DNA from: an uncultured Prevotellaceae bacterium
GTDB taxonomy: Bacteria; Bacteroidota; Bacteroidia; Bacteroidales; Bacteroidaceae
Assembly: GCA_902800245.1 (NCBI GenBank)
Contig: CADCDY010000009.1
Location: 1 to 64,000 of the forward strand
Length of the DNA stretch: 64,000 nucleotides
Direction: 5' to 3'
The notes under the pieces were generated by a model. That model saw nothing but the letters and a program-made list of their open reading frames with translations, was not told the origin of the DNA and did no database searches. This document shows positions 27,366-34,841 of the stretch, in pieces. Both the position numbers and the translations under genes were made by a program. Position 1 is the first letter of the stretch; every line of letters begins with the position of its first letter.

Positions 27366-28412
27366 ATGAAACCGATATTAGCCATCACGATGGGCGACCC
27401 CGCAGGCATTGGTCCTGAGATTACCGTTCGCGCCCTGAATAGAAAAGAGACTTACGAGAAGTGCCGTCCTATCGTCACGGGCGACGCCGCTATCATGCGC
27501 CAAGCAGTTCAGCTGCTTGGTCTAAACCTGCAGGTCAATGCCGTACAAAACGTCAAGGATGCGCGCTTTGAGTTTGGCACCATCGACGTGCTCGACCTGC
27601 AATGCGTTGACCTCACGACCTTTGAGTTCGGCAAGGTGCAGGCCCAATGTGGCAATGCCGCCTTCCAGTACATCAAGAAGGCCATTGAACTGGCAATGGC
27701 CAACGAAGTAGATGGCACCGTAACGGCGCCGTTGAACAAGGAAGCACTGAACCTTGCGGGTCATCACTACGACGGACATACGGAAATCTATGCCACCTTT
27801 ACCCATACGAAGAAATATGCGATGATGCTGGCAGACGAAAACATCCGCGTGATTCATGTATCGACGCATGTGCCTTTGAGGAAGGCTTGCGATCTTGTAA
27901 AGAAGGCACGTATTATAGAATGCGTAGAACTGATTGACGATGCGTGCAAGCAATTCGGTATCGAACATCCGCATATCGGTGTGGCAGGCCTCAACCCCCA
28001 CTCCAGCGAGAACGGCATGTTCGGCTATGAAGAGGCACAGGAAATTATTCCTGCCATCGAAGAACTGAACGCCCGCGGTTTCGATGTCGAGGGTCCCGTA
28101 CCTCCCGACAGCATCTTTGCCAAAGCCAAATGTGGCAAATTCGACGGTTGTGTGGCTATGTACCACGACCAGGGACATATTCCCTTGAAGGTGTGTGCTT
28201 TTAACTGGAACAAGGAAACGGGCAAGATGGAAAGTGCCTCGGGCGTAAACATCACCCTCGGCCTGCCCATCATCCGTGTCAGTGTGGATCATGGCACCGC
28301 CTTCGACGTAGCAGGTAAAGGCATTGCCAACGACAGCGCCATGACACTCTCAATAGACTATGCCACACGTATGGCAATCTATCGAAGAAATAAGCTAAAA
28401 GCTAATTGCTAA
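27366..28412 (+). CDS. pdxA2: PdxA-type 4-phosphate dehydrogenase (PdxA2, threonate/erythronate pathway)
   Basis: 348 residues of the PdxA family: ITMGDPAGIGPEI at the start, metal/substrate histidines in YDGHTEIYA and MYHDQGHIPLK, VSVDHGTAFDVAGKG near the end. PdxA proper makes vitamin B6 precursors; the paralogue PdxA2 oxidises D-threonate- or D-erythronate-4-phosphate with loss of CO2 to dihydroxyacetone phosphate. The directly following DUF1537 kinase is the usual partner of PdxA2, so the catabolic role is favoured; a biosynthetic PdxA role cannot be excluded. The last codons and stop are formed by an AGCC-type element. Confidence 0.87.
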   Translation: MKPILAITMGDPAGIGPEITVRALNRKETYEKCRPIVTGDAAIMRQAVQLLGLNLQVNAVQNVKDARFEFGTIDVLDLQCVDLTTFEFGKVQAQCGNAAFQYIKKAIELAMANEVDGTVTAPLNKEALNLAGHHYDGHTEIYATFTHTKKYAMMLADENIRVIHVSTHVPLRKACDLVKKARIIECVELIDDACKQFGIEHPHIGVAGLNPHSSENGMFGYEEAQEIIPAIEELNARGFDVEGPVPPDSIFAKAKCGKFDGCVAMYHDQGHIPLKVCAFNWNKETGKMESASGVNITLGLPIIRVSVDHGTAFDVAGKGIANDSAMTLSIDYATRMAIYRRNKLKANC

Positions 28413-28424
28413 CGGCCATTAGCC
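28393..28424. repeat. 32-bp AGCC-type element across the pdxA2 stop and up to the kinase ATG
   Basis: AGCT AAA, AGCT AAT, TGCT AAC, GGCC ATT, AGCC, ending exactly before the ATG at 28425; encodes the last residues and stop of pdxA2. Confidence 0.85.
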
Positions 28425-29618
28425 ATGATAGTCATTGCCGATGATATTACAGGTGCTGCAGAGATAGCGGGTATTGCTTTTGCTCGTGGTGCGGAGGTCC
28501 GTTTGGTTTGTGGTTCTGTATGTGGCGTTGGCAACACCACATACTCAACTGACATTACCACCGTCATTGCTACCGATACTCGCTCGATGAGCGAAGCAGA
28601 AGCCACTGCCGAAACAAAACGCATTAGCGCGACCTTCGGTTCTCCCAAAGGCAAGGAAGTCATCTTCAAGAAGACTGACTCTGCCCTGCGTGGTCATGTG
28701 GTAGCTGAACTAACAGCATTGATGGAAGTTACAGGTTACGAACGGGCGGTCTATCTGCCTGCCAATCCTTCGAAAGGACGTATCATCCGCAATGGCATCT
28801 ATTATATAAAAGAGGTGAGGGGGATTCGCAACGCCACACTCTGCTTGGCAGAGAAGAAGCAAGAGGTAAGAGAGGTGCCATTAAATGAAACCGATTTCTC
28901 GTTTGACCCAGAGTTTCCTGCAAGGATGTCGGTATTAAGAGAACGATTTCCTAATGCAGAGGCTCATCACATCATCATGCCCAATGCCGAAAACGAAGAA
29001 GACATCCGAAATGCTATTGCGGAATATGATGACGGCAAGACCATCTTTGCTGGAGCGGCAGACTTGTTTAACGCGATGATAGGCATGGGGTGTGGGCGAT
29101 TAAAAGAATCCATCGCCAAACACCCCATACCTATCATTCAAGCCAAAAACAATTCTCTTTTCGAGAGTGTGGCGTTGCAATCACTTATCCTCTGTGGAAG
29201 TACGCAGAGCAAACCCTTAGAACTCGGTATTCCCGTCGCACCGATGCCCCAGGAAATTTATGATGGCAGTAATGATTTGAGCCTTTGGGAGACGACGGCG
29301 TATGAGCAGGAACAGCACAGCCTTATCCTTACAATTCCCCACACGCATCGAACAGGCAAAGAGGTTGCCGTCCATCTGCGTACGATGATGGCGGAAATGA
29401 CCAAGCAATTAGTAACAAAACATTGTCCTAAACATCTGATAATCGAGGGCGGTGCCACCGCTTGGGCTACGCTACAAACCTTGGATTGGACGGAATTCAC
29501 TATCACGGCCCAGTTAGCCCCTGGCGTCGTACAAATGAGGGCTACAAATGGCGTATTCGTAACCCTCAAACCCGGTAGTTACCCGTGGGGTACTATTCTA
29601 TCGTCTTATAAAGCGTAG
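28425..29618 (+). CDS. Four-carbon acid sugar kinase (DUF1537; DtnK/DenK-like)
   Basis: 397 residues. Start MIVIADDITGAAEIAG is the DUF1537 signature; FKKTDSALRGHVVAEL and the C-terminal GGATAW and LAPGVVQMRA/FVTLKPGSYPWG match the nucleotide-binding half. These kinases phosphorylate D-threonate, D-erythronate or related acids, feeding PdxA2. Exact substrate not readable. Two copies of a palindromic element lie inside it: about 28810-28865 (encoding KEVRGIRNATLCLAEKKQEV) and a shorter one at 29162-29185. The 3' end overlaps the convergent PfkB gene by 26 bp. Starts right after an AGCC element, so its ribosome binding sequence is element-derived. Confidence 0.88.
   Translation: MIVIADDITGAAEIAGIAFARGAEVRLVCGSVCGVGNTTYSTDITTVIATDTRSMSEAEATAETKRISATFGSPKGKEVIFKKTDSALRGHVVAELTALMEVTGYERAVYLPANPSKGRIIRNGIYYIKEVRGIRNATLCLAEKKQEVREVPLNETDFSFDPEFPARMSVLRERFPNAEAHHIIMPNAENEEDIRNAIAEYDDGKTIFAGAADLFNAMIGMGCGRLKESIAKHPIPIIQAKNNSLFESVALQSLILCGSTQSKPLELGIPVAPMPQEIYDGSNDLSLWETTAYEQEQHSLILTIPHTHRTGKEVAVHLRTMMAEMTKQLVTKHCPKHLIIEGGATAWATLQTLDWTEFTITAQLAPGVVQMRATNGVFVTLKPGSYPWGTILSSYKA
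28810..28865. repeat. 55-bp palindromic element, copy 1 (inside DUF1537 kinase)
   Basis: Nearly identical to 35953-36007. Core TCGCAACGCCACACTCT followed by a CTCTGC/GCAGAG hairpin. In frame with the kinase. Confidence 0.8.
29162..29185. repeat. Palindromic element, partial copy (inverted) inside DUF1537 kinase
   Basis: Inverted GAGTGTGGCGTTGC preceded by CTCTTTTCGAGAG, i.e. the core plus a short stem; encodes FESVALQ. Confidence 0.6.
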
Positions 29619-30645
29619 AGGCATTATAGCGGTGTTCCATTGTAGCCAGAATTTCCTCTTCCGTCGATAGGTTGAAGTCACCAGGAATGGTGTTCTTCAA
29701 CGAAGCAGCAGCCAGTGAATAATTTAATTGTCGCTGACGGTCACCTGGGAAGAGACTGATGGCATGGAGGAAACCACCCATGAAAGCATCACCGACGCCG
29801 ACGGGATCGACCACATCAGGAATATCGATGATGGGTGCCTCCAACAACTGGTTTTCTGTAAAGAGCAGAGCCGTCAGTGTATGATGGTTGGAGTCAACGA
29901 TATTTCGCATACCCATCAGCCAATGTTTGCAGCGTGGATACTGGGCATGCAATTCGTCGAACCATTCGCGATACTCCGGAATCTGCATCTTGAAGTTGCT
30001 GTCGGTAGCCGTGAAGGGGGGCTGTGGATGCTGGGAAATCCAGTCGAACTCAATGGCATCACCAAACATCATATCACAGCGTGACAGCATACGTTGCAAC
30101 GTTGCGCGTGGGTCGGCACCATACTTCCATAGGTTCTTACGGTAGTTGATATCAAAGGAGACTGTGATGCCCAGCTCGTCGGCAATATCCAATGCCTCAA
30201 AGGTTGCATCGGCAGCTTGTTGCGAGATAGCCGCCGTAATACCCGACACCTGGAAGATATCAGCATCCTTCAGAATGTCGCGCCAAGGAATCATGCCAGG
30301 TGCAAGGTCGTAATATGCCGAATGGTCGCGGTCGTACACTACCTTCGCTGCACGCATACCGGCAGCGGGTTCGAAATAATAGGTGCCAATGCGTTGTCCA
30401 CCATAGACGATGCGGCTGATATCCACACCCAACTGTGCCATACACTGGGCACCGGCATGTCCGACAGGCGTATCAGGCAGACGTGTGATATATGTCACAT
30501 CTTCACCCTGTGTGGCAAGCGATACGGCCACATTAGCCTCACTGCCACCATACTTACTTGTAAACATATCGCCCTGCGTCAGTCGCAACTGACCGGGCTT
30601 TGAGAAGCGGAGCAAAAGTTCTCCGAAAGTTACAATACGTTGCAT
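29593..30645 (-). CDS. kdgK: PfkB-family sugar kinase (2-keto-3-deoxygluconate kinase-like)
   Basis: 350 residues. MQRIVTFGELLLRFSKPGQL and YGGSEANVAVSLA match Bacteroidetes KDG kinases; ATP-site motif is DPVGVGDAFMGG, a variant of the usual D-T-x-G-A-G-D with catalytic Asp kept. It would phosphorylate 2-keto-3-deoxygluconate from uronic acids (pectin, alginate) in the cytoplasm. No KDPG aldolase is adjacent, and residues 210-235 form an extra segment, so a related substrate is possible. Same strand as rnr, 27 bp after its stop, so probably read from the rnr promoter. Confidence 0.8.
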   Translation of the reverse strand: MQRIVTFGELLLRFSKPGQLRLTQGDMFTSKYGGSEANVAVSLATQGEDVTYITRLPDTPVGHAGAQCMAQLGVDISRIVYGGQRIGTYYFEPAAGMRAAKVVYDRDHSAYYDLAPGMIPWRDILKDADIFQVSGITAAISQQAADATFEALDIADELGITVSFDINYRKNLWKYGADPRATLQRMLSRCDMMFGDAIEFDWISQHPQPPFTATDSNFKMQIPEYREWFDELHAQYPRCKHWLMGMRNIVDSNHHTLTALLFTENQLLEAPIIDIPDVVDPVGVGDAFMGGFLHAISLFPGDRQRQLNYSLAAASLKNTIPGDFNLSTEEEILATMEHRYNASTLYKTIE

Positions 30646-30672
30646 ATTAAAGTCTTGTGTTTAGTCTTTTTA

Positions 30673-32943
30673 CTATTTGCGCTTTGCAGGTTTTTCGTCG
30701 GCCAGCAGGAAATCCAGCTGACGTTTCTCGATGTTGGCACGAGCCACTTTGATACGGACGGGGTCGCCCAACTGATATTTGTTATGGTGACGGCGACCTA
30801 CGAGACAGTAGTTGCGCTCATCGAAATCGTAGTAGTCGTCGTCGAGGTCGCGCATGGGAACCATACCCTCGCAGTGGTTCTCGTCGATTTCGCAATAGAT
30901 GCCATACGACTGGATGCCAGAGATATGGGCGTCATACTCGTTACCTATCTTGTCGGCCATGAATTCCACCATCTTATATTTGATGCTATCGCGCTCGGCC
31001 TGCTGGGCGGTTTGTTCCATATCGGAGCAGTGTTCACTCAGTTCCTCGTATTTCTCCTGATTGGCCGAACGTCCACCATCCTGATATTTCGTCAGCAGAC
31101 GGTGAACCATCGTGTCCGGATAACGGCGAATAGGTGAGGTGAAATGGGTGTAGTATTCGAAAGCCAGACCATAGTGTCCGATATTATGCGTAGAATATTT
31201 CGCTTTCATCATGGCACGCAGGGCAACGGTCTCGATGAGGTTCTGCTCCTTCTTACCCTGACAAGCATCCATCAGCGCATTCAGCGACTTCGAGATAGCA
31301 CCCTTGGTACCAGCGGTCTTCATCTTATAACCGAATTTGACGACAAACTCACGCAGGGTTTCCAACTTGGTGGGATCGGGCTGGTCGTGAACACGATAGA
31401 CGAAAGTCTTCTTTGCTTTTTGCTTTTGGCTGTTCTCTCTTTGAGAGTGTGGCGTTGCGAGGGCTTTTGGCTTTTCTGTCTTACCAATATGTTCAGCAAC
31501 GGTGCGGTTAGCGAGGAGCATGAATTCCTCGATGAGCTGCGTGGCATCGTTCGATTTCTTGAAGTACGCGCGGATAGGTTTACCCTGTTCGTCAATATCA
31601 AAGTGCAATTCCTCGCGGTCAAACTTAACAGCACCGCCCTTGAAACGACGTTCACGCAGTTTCTTGGCCAACTTGTCCAATGTACGTAGTTCCTCAGCAT
31701 AGGGGTCAGTACTAGACTTACTAGATTTACTAGAGGTACTAGATACCAAAATATCCTGCACTTCCTCATACGCATACCTCCTATTACTCTTGATGACGGT
31801 ATGGACTATGCGGTAGTTCTTGACGTTCGCTTCATCGTCCAAAGTGAAGACCACACTATAACATAGTTTTTCTTCGTCAGGACGCAGCGAACAGATGAAG
31901 TTACAGAGGCGCTCAGGCAACATCGGAATGGTGCGGTCGACAAGATAGACGCTGGTGGCTCGCTTCGTCGCCTCTTTATCGATAGGAGAACCTTCCTTGA
32001 CATAATGCGAAACATCGGCAATATGCACACCGACCTCGTAAAGCTTTTGGCCGTTAACTCTTGGCTTTTGGCTTACGGCCTCTTTGCCAATAGCCCTTAT
32101 AGATAGTGCATCGTCGAAGTCCTTGGCATCCTTGGGGTCAATGGTACAGGTAAACACGTCGCGGAAGTCCTCACGACGGGCTATCTCCTGCGGGGTGATG
32201 CCAGGATCTATCTTCTCGGCAGCCTCTTCTACATGCTTGGGATAGGTATAGGGCAGTCCATACTGTGCAAGGATGGCGTGCATCTCAACGTTATTATCGC
32301 CCTCCTTACCCAGCACATCAATCACCTCACCGACGATATTCTTCGAATCCTTCGACGGCCACTGGGTAATCTTTACAACGGCTTTGTCACCAGTTTTGCC
32401 ACCCTTCAACTTCTTCTTCGGAATGAGGATATCGTGAACGAAAATGTTTCCTTCTGTCACGAGGAAGGCATAGTCTTTCTCCACCTTCAGTTTACCCACA
32501 GCCTGGTCGCGCTTGTGGGAGAGGATCTCGACGACCATTGCTTCTTTCATGTGTTTCTCCCTGCGAGCCATCATCGCCACACGCACGCGGTCGCCATTCA
32601 TGGCAAATAGCGAGTTACGCTCAGAGACAAAGATGGTCTTACCGCCATCGTCGGGCTGGAACGAGTTCTTGCCGTTGGCTTTACGGATGAACGTACCCTC
32701 TTGCACCTGTGTCTTCAGGTTCAGACGATAGGAATTATCCGACGCCTTCGTCAGGAAGTCATCCCACGCCATTTCGTCCATTACATCGACAGCCAGCATC
32801 TTTGCCGGATGCGTCGAAAGCTTTAGCTCCCTGAATATTTGTTTCAACGAGAATGTCTCGTTCGGATTCTGCTGAAACAGGGTCTGCAGCATCTCCACCA
32901 GACGCTGCTTGGTCAGTCGTTTTCCACTCTTGTGCTTGCTCAT
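30673..32943 (-). CDS. rnr: Ribonuclease R with three in-frame repeat insertions
   Basis: 756 residues. N-terminal winged-helix, cold-shock domains, RNB catalytic domain with DPKDAKDFDDALSI (metal-binding Asp cluster), PMLPERLCNFICSL, FTSPIRRYPDTMVHRLL, and C-terminal S1 (YGIYCEIDENHCEGMVPM). A 3'-5' exoribonuclease of RNA turnover. Unusual: three loops of the RNB domain are enlarged by repeat elements, at about 298-310 (KEAVSQKPRVNGQ), 400-412 (SSTSSKSSKSST) and 495-520 (KALATPHSQRENSQKQKAKK). The frame is open throughout and the catalytic residues intact, so it is probably active. Own promoter at 32971-33000. Confidence 0.95.
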   Translation of the reverse strand: MSKHKSGKRLTKQRLVEMLQTLFQQNPNETFSLKQIFRELKLSTHPAKMLAVDVMDEMAWDDFLTKASDNSYRLNLKTQVQEGTFIRKANGKNSFQPDDGGKTIFVSERNSLFAMNGDRVRVAMMARREKHMKEAMVVEILSHKRDQAVGKLKVEKDYAFLVTEGNIFVHDILIPKKKLKGGKTGDKAVVKITQWPSKDSKNIVGEVIDVLGKEGDNNVEMHAILAQYGLPYTYPKHVEEAAEKIDPGITPQEIARREDFRDVFTCTIDPKDAKDFDDALSIRAIGKEAVSQKPRVNGQKLYEVGVHIADVSHYVKEGSPIDKEATKRATSVYLVDRTIPMLPERLCNFICSLRPDEEKLCYSVVFTLDDEANVKNYRIVHTVIKSNRRYAYEEVQDILVSSTSSKSSKSSTDPYAEELRTLDKLAKKLRERRFKGGAVKFDREELHFDIDEQGKPIRAYFKKSNDATQLIEEFMLLANRTVAEHIGKTEKPKALATPHSQRENSQKQKAKKTFVYRVHDQPDPTKLETLREFVVKFGYKMKTAGTKGAISKSLNALMDACQGKKEQNLIETVALRAMMKAKYSTHNIGHYGLAFEYYTHFTSPIRRYPDTMVHRLLTKYQDGGRSANQEKYEELSEHCSDMEQTAQQAERDSIKYKMVEFMADKIGNEYDAHISGIQSYGIYCEIDENHCEGMVPMRDLDDDYYDFDERNYCLVGRRHHNKYQLGDPVRIKVARANIEKRQLDFLLADEKPAKRK
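31411..31472. repeat. AGCC-type element interrupted by a palindromic element, inside rnr
   Basis: On the plus strand: three 7-bp units (31411-31431), then 30 bp (31432-31461) containing CTCTC/GAGAG and TGTGGCGTTGCGAG, then GGCT (31462-31465) and another TTTGGCT unit. Removing 34 bp restores four clean units, as if the palindromic element had inserted into the AGCC element with a 4-bp duplication. Confidence 0.7.
31711..31746. repeat. 36-bp WCTAGANNN element inside rnr
   Basis: ACTAGA at 31711, 31720, 31729 and 31738, each plus three bases; encodes the Ser/Thr/Lys loop. Confidence 0.9.
32042..32073. repeat. 32-bp AGCC-type element (minus sense) inside rnr
   Basis: AGCT, then TTTGGCC, GTTAACT, CTTGGCT, TTTGGCT, i.e. 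(NNNGGCT)-type units in reverse sense; in frame, encoding the loop before YEVGVHIADVSHYV. Confidence 0.85.
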
Positions 32944-32970
32944 AGCCGTTTGTTTTTAAGTTTCTGATGG

Positions 32971-33000
32971 CAAAGATACAAAAAAATTGATAATTGGCAA
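32971..33000 (-). promoter_or_regulatory. rnr promoter
   Basis: Minus-strand TTG (33000-32998), 19 bp, TATCTTTG (32978-32971), 28 bp before the rnr ATG. A short AATT-type tract (32985-33002) supplies the -33 region. Confidence 0.65.
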
Positions 33001-33021
33001 TTGTTATTGGTGTTTTTTTTG

Positions 33022-33029
33022 TATTTTTG
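33022..33029 (+). promoter_or_regulatory. -7 box of the DUF2851 gene, leaderless layout
   Basis: TATTTTTG followed by CAGC and the ATG at 33034, four bases after the box. TTG at 33001-33003 is a possible -33 box (18-bp gap). Divergent from rnr with overlapping upstream boxes. Confidence 0.55.
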
Positions 33030-33033
33030 CAGC

Positions 33034-34335
33034 ATGGAACAACTTCTGCATTATTGCTGGAAACATAAGCTATGGCCTGCTACGGGACTTGAAACCACCG
33101 ACGGACGTGTGGTGGAAATCATCGATCCCGGACTCCATAACAGGAATGCGGGACCCGACTTCTTCAACGCCAAAGTAAAGATTGGCGGTACGCTATGGGT
33201 GGGTAATGTCGAGATTCACGACCGCTCGTCACACTGGTATCAGCATGGTCACGAGCGTGACGCCAACTACAATAATGTGATACTTCATGTAGTGGGTGAA
33301 GCCGACCGTGACGTACAGACACAGAAAGGTGATTACGTACCCCAACTGGTGTTGCAAGTACCGCATACCATCAAAGACAATTACGATGAACTCATCAAGA
33401 CTGATTCCTACCCTCCCTGCTATCGTATCATACCGGAATTGACGCGTCTGACCATCCATTCGTGGATGGCTGCCCTGCAGACGGAACGGTTGGAACAAAA
33501 GACCGTCGCCATCGAACAACGGGCGCGGCTAGCAAATGGTTCATGGGAAGAAGCCTACTTTATGACCCTTGCCCGCAACTACGGTTTCGGCATCAACGGC
33601 GATGCCTTCGAGGAGTGGGCACGTCATATTCCCCTGAGTGCGGTGGCGAAACATCGCGACGACCTCTTCCAGATAGAAGCTATTTTCATGGGACAGGCAG
33701 GCCTCTTGGAGTTGGAGGCCATCCCTGAGCGTTATCAGAAAGATGCCCTGAACGAAGGCTATTTTGCCAAATTGCGCAACGAGTATCAGTATCTGGCGCA
33801 TAAATTTTCCATGCAACCCATGGATTATAAGCACTGGCGGTTCCTGCGACTGCGTCCGCAAAACTTTCCGCATATCCGTATCGCGCAGTTGGCAAACCTC
33901 TACTACCAGCACCAAGCAGGACTCTCACAACTCATCGAATGCAGGGATATGATAAGCCTCAGCGAACGGCTGAAGACGCAAGTGACGCCCTACTGGGAAA
34001 CGCACTACACATTTGGTTCGGAGAGTGTGCGCAATGCCAAGCACCTGTCGCCTTTCAGCATCAATCTGCTTATCATCAACACCTGCGTACCCGTGCTCTT
34101 CGCCTATGGTCGTCATACCTCACGGGAGGAGTTGTGCGACAGGGCGTTCGACTTCCTGGAACAACTCAAGCCCGAGAATAACCACATCATCCGCATGTGG
34201 CAGGAGTGCGGTCTGGAGGTTAGGTCGGCAGGTGACTCGCAAGCCCTTATCCAACTGAAGAAAGAATACTGCGACAAGAAAGACTGCCTGCGCTGCCGCA
34301 TTGGTTATGAATATTTGAAAAAGAAATCGGAATAA
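33034..34335 (+). CDS. DUF2851 family protein
   Basis: 433 residues. MEQLLHYCWKHKLWPATGLE, PGLHNRNAGPDFFNAKVKIG, WVGNVEIHDRSSHWYQHGH and NVILHVV are hallmarks of DUF2851, a cytoplasmic family of unknown function widespread in Bacteroidetes; NVEIH and the acidic/histidine set recall nuclease-like metal sites, my inference. The C-terminus has four cysteines (ECGLE...YCDKKDCLRCRIG). ATG at 33034 chosen because upstream in-frame codons lie in the promoter. Its stop falls in an ATAMCGNN element leading to the thioesterase. Confidence 0.88.
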   Translation: MEQLLHYCWKHKLWPATGLETTDGRVVEIIDPGLHNRNAGPDFFNAKVKIGGTLWVGNVEIHDRSSHWYQHGHERDANYNNVILHVVGEADRDVQTQKGDYVPQLVLQVPHTIKDNYDELIKTDSYPPCYRIIPELTRLTIHSWMAALQTERLEQKTVAIEQRARLANGSWEEAYFMTLARNYGFGINGDAFEEWARHIPLSAVAKHRDDLFQIEAIFMGQAGLLELEAIPERYQKDALNEGYFAKLRNEYQYLAHKFSMQPMDYKHWRFLRLRPQNFPHIRIAQLANLYYQHQAGLSQLIECRDMISLSERLKTQVTPYWETHYTFGSESVRNAKHLSPFSINLLIINTCVPVLFAYGRHTSREELCDRAFDFLEQLKPENNHIIRMWQECGLEVRSAGDSQALIQLKKEYCDKKDCLRCRIGYEYLKKKSE

Positions 34336-34363
34336 CGTTATAACGTAATACCGAAATAACGAA
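34332..34363. repeat. 32-bp ATAMCGNN element between DUF2851 and the thioesterase
   Basis: Four 8-bp units (ATAACGTT, ATAACGTA, ATACCGAA, ATAACGAA) spanning the DUF2851 stop, 7 bp before the next ATG. Confidence 0.9.
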
Positions 34364-34370
34364 AAAAAGA

Positions 34371-34781
34371 ATGGATAAATTTATTTTCGAAACCCGCATG
34401 GAGGTGCGCGACTATGAGTGCGACATCGAAGGCATTGTGAACAACGCCAATTACCTCCACTATACAGAACATACCCGTCACTTGTTCCTGAAGCAGTGCG
34501 GACTGTCGTTTGCCGAAATGCACGAAAAAGGTGTCGACGCTGTGGTGGCACGCATGAAGCTGGACTTCAAGACTCCCCTGCGCTGCGATGATGAATTCAT
34601 CTCGCGCCTGTGGCTCGAAAAGGACGGCATCAAATACATCTTCCACCAGTCTATCTTCCGTGCCAGCGACGAGGCACTCTGCTTCAAAGGCGACATCACA
34701 TTAGTATGCCTCATCAACGGACGACTGGGTAACAGCGAAGACTACGACCAAGCCTTCCGCAACTATCTGAATTCGAAATAA
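34371..34781 (+). CDS. YbgC-like acyl-CoA thioesterase (4HBT hot-dog fold)
   Basis: 136 residues. RMEVRDYECDIEGIVNNANYLHYTEHTRHLF is the 4-hydroxybenzoyl-CoA thioesterase signature, with D in ECDIEG at the usual catalytic position; LDFKTPLRCDDEF and FKGDITLVCLI follow the fold. It hydrolyses acyl-CoA in the cytoplasm; chain preference unknown. Lies in a run DUF2851-thioesterase-dprA joined by ATAMCGNN repeat gaps. The stop TAA overlaps the first repeat unit. Confidence 0.85.
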   Translation: MDKFIFETRMEVRDYECDIEGIVNNANYLHYTEHTRHLFLKQCGLSFAEMHEKGVDAVVARMKLDFKTPLRCDDEFISRLWLEKDGIKYIFHQSIFRASDEALCFKGDITLVCLINGRLGNSEDYDQAFRNYLNSK

Positions 34782-34833
34782 CGAAATACCGTAATACCGA
34801 AATACCGAAATAACGAAATACCGTTATAACGAC
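34778..34833. repeat. 56-bp ATAMCGNN element (seven 8-bp units) between thioesterase and dprA
   Basis: Seven consecutive ATAMCGNN units from the thioesterase stop to 8 bp before the dprA ATG. Confidence 0.9.
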
Positions 34834-34841
34834 AAAAAGCA

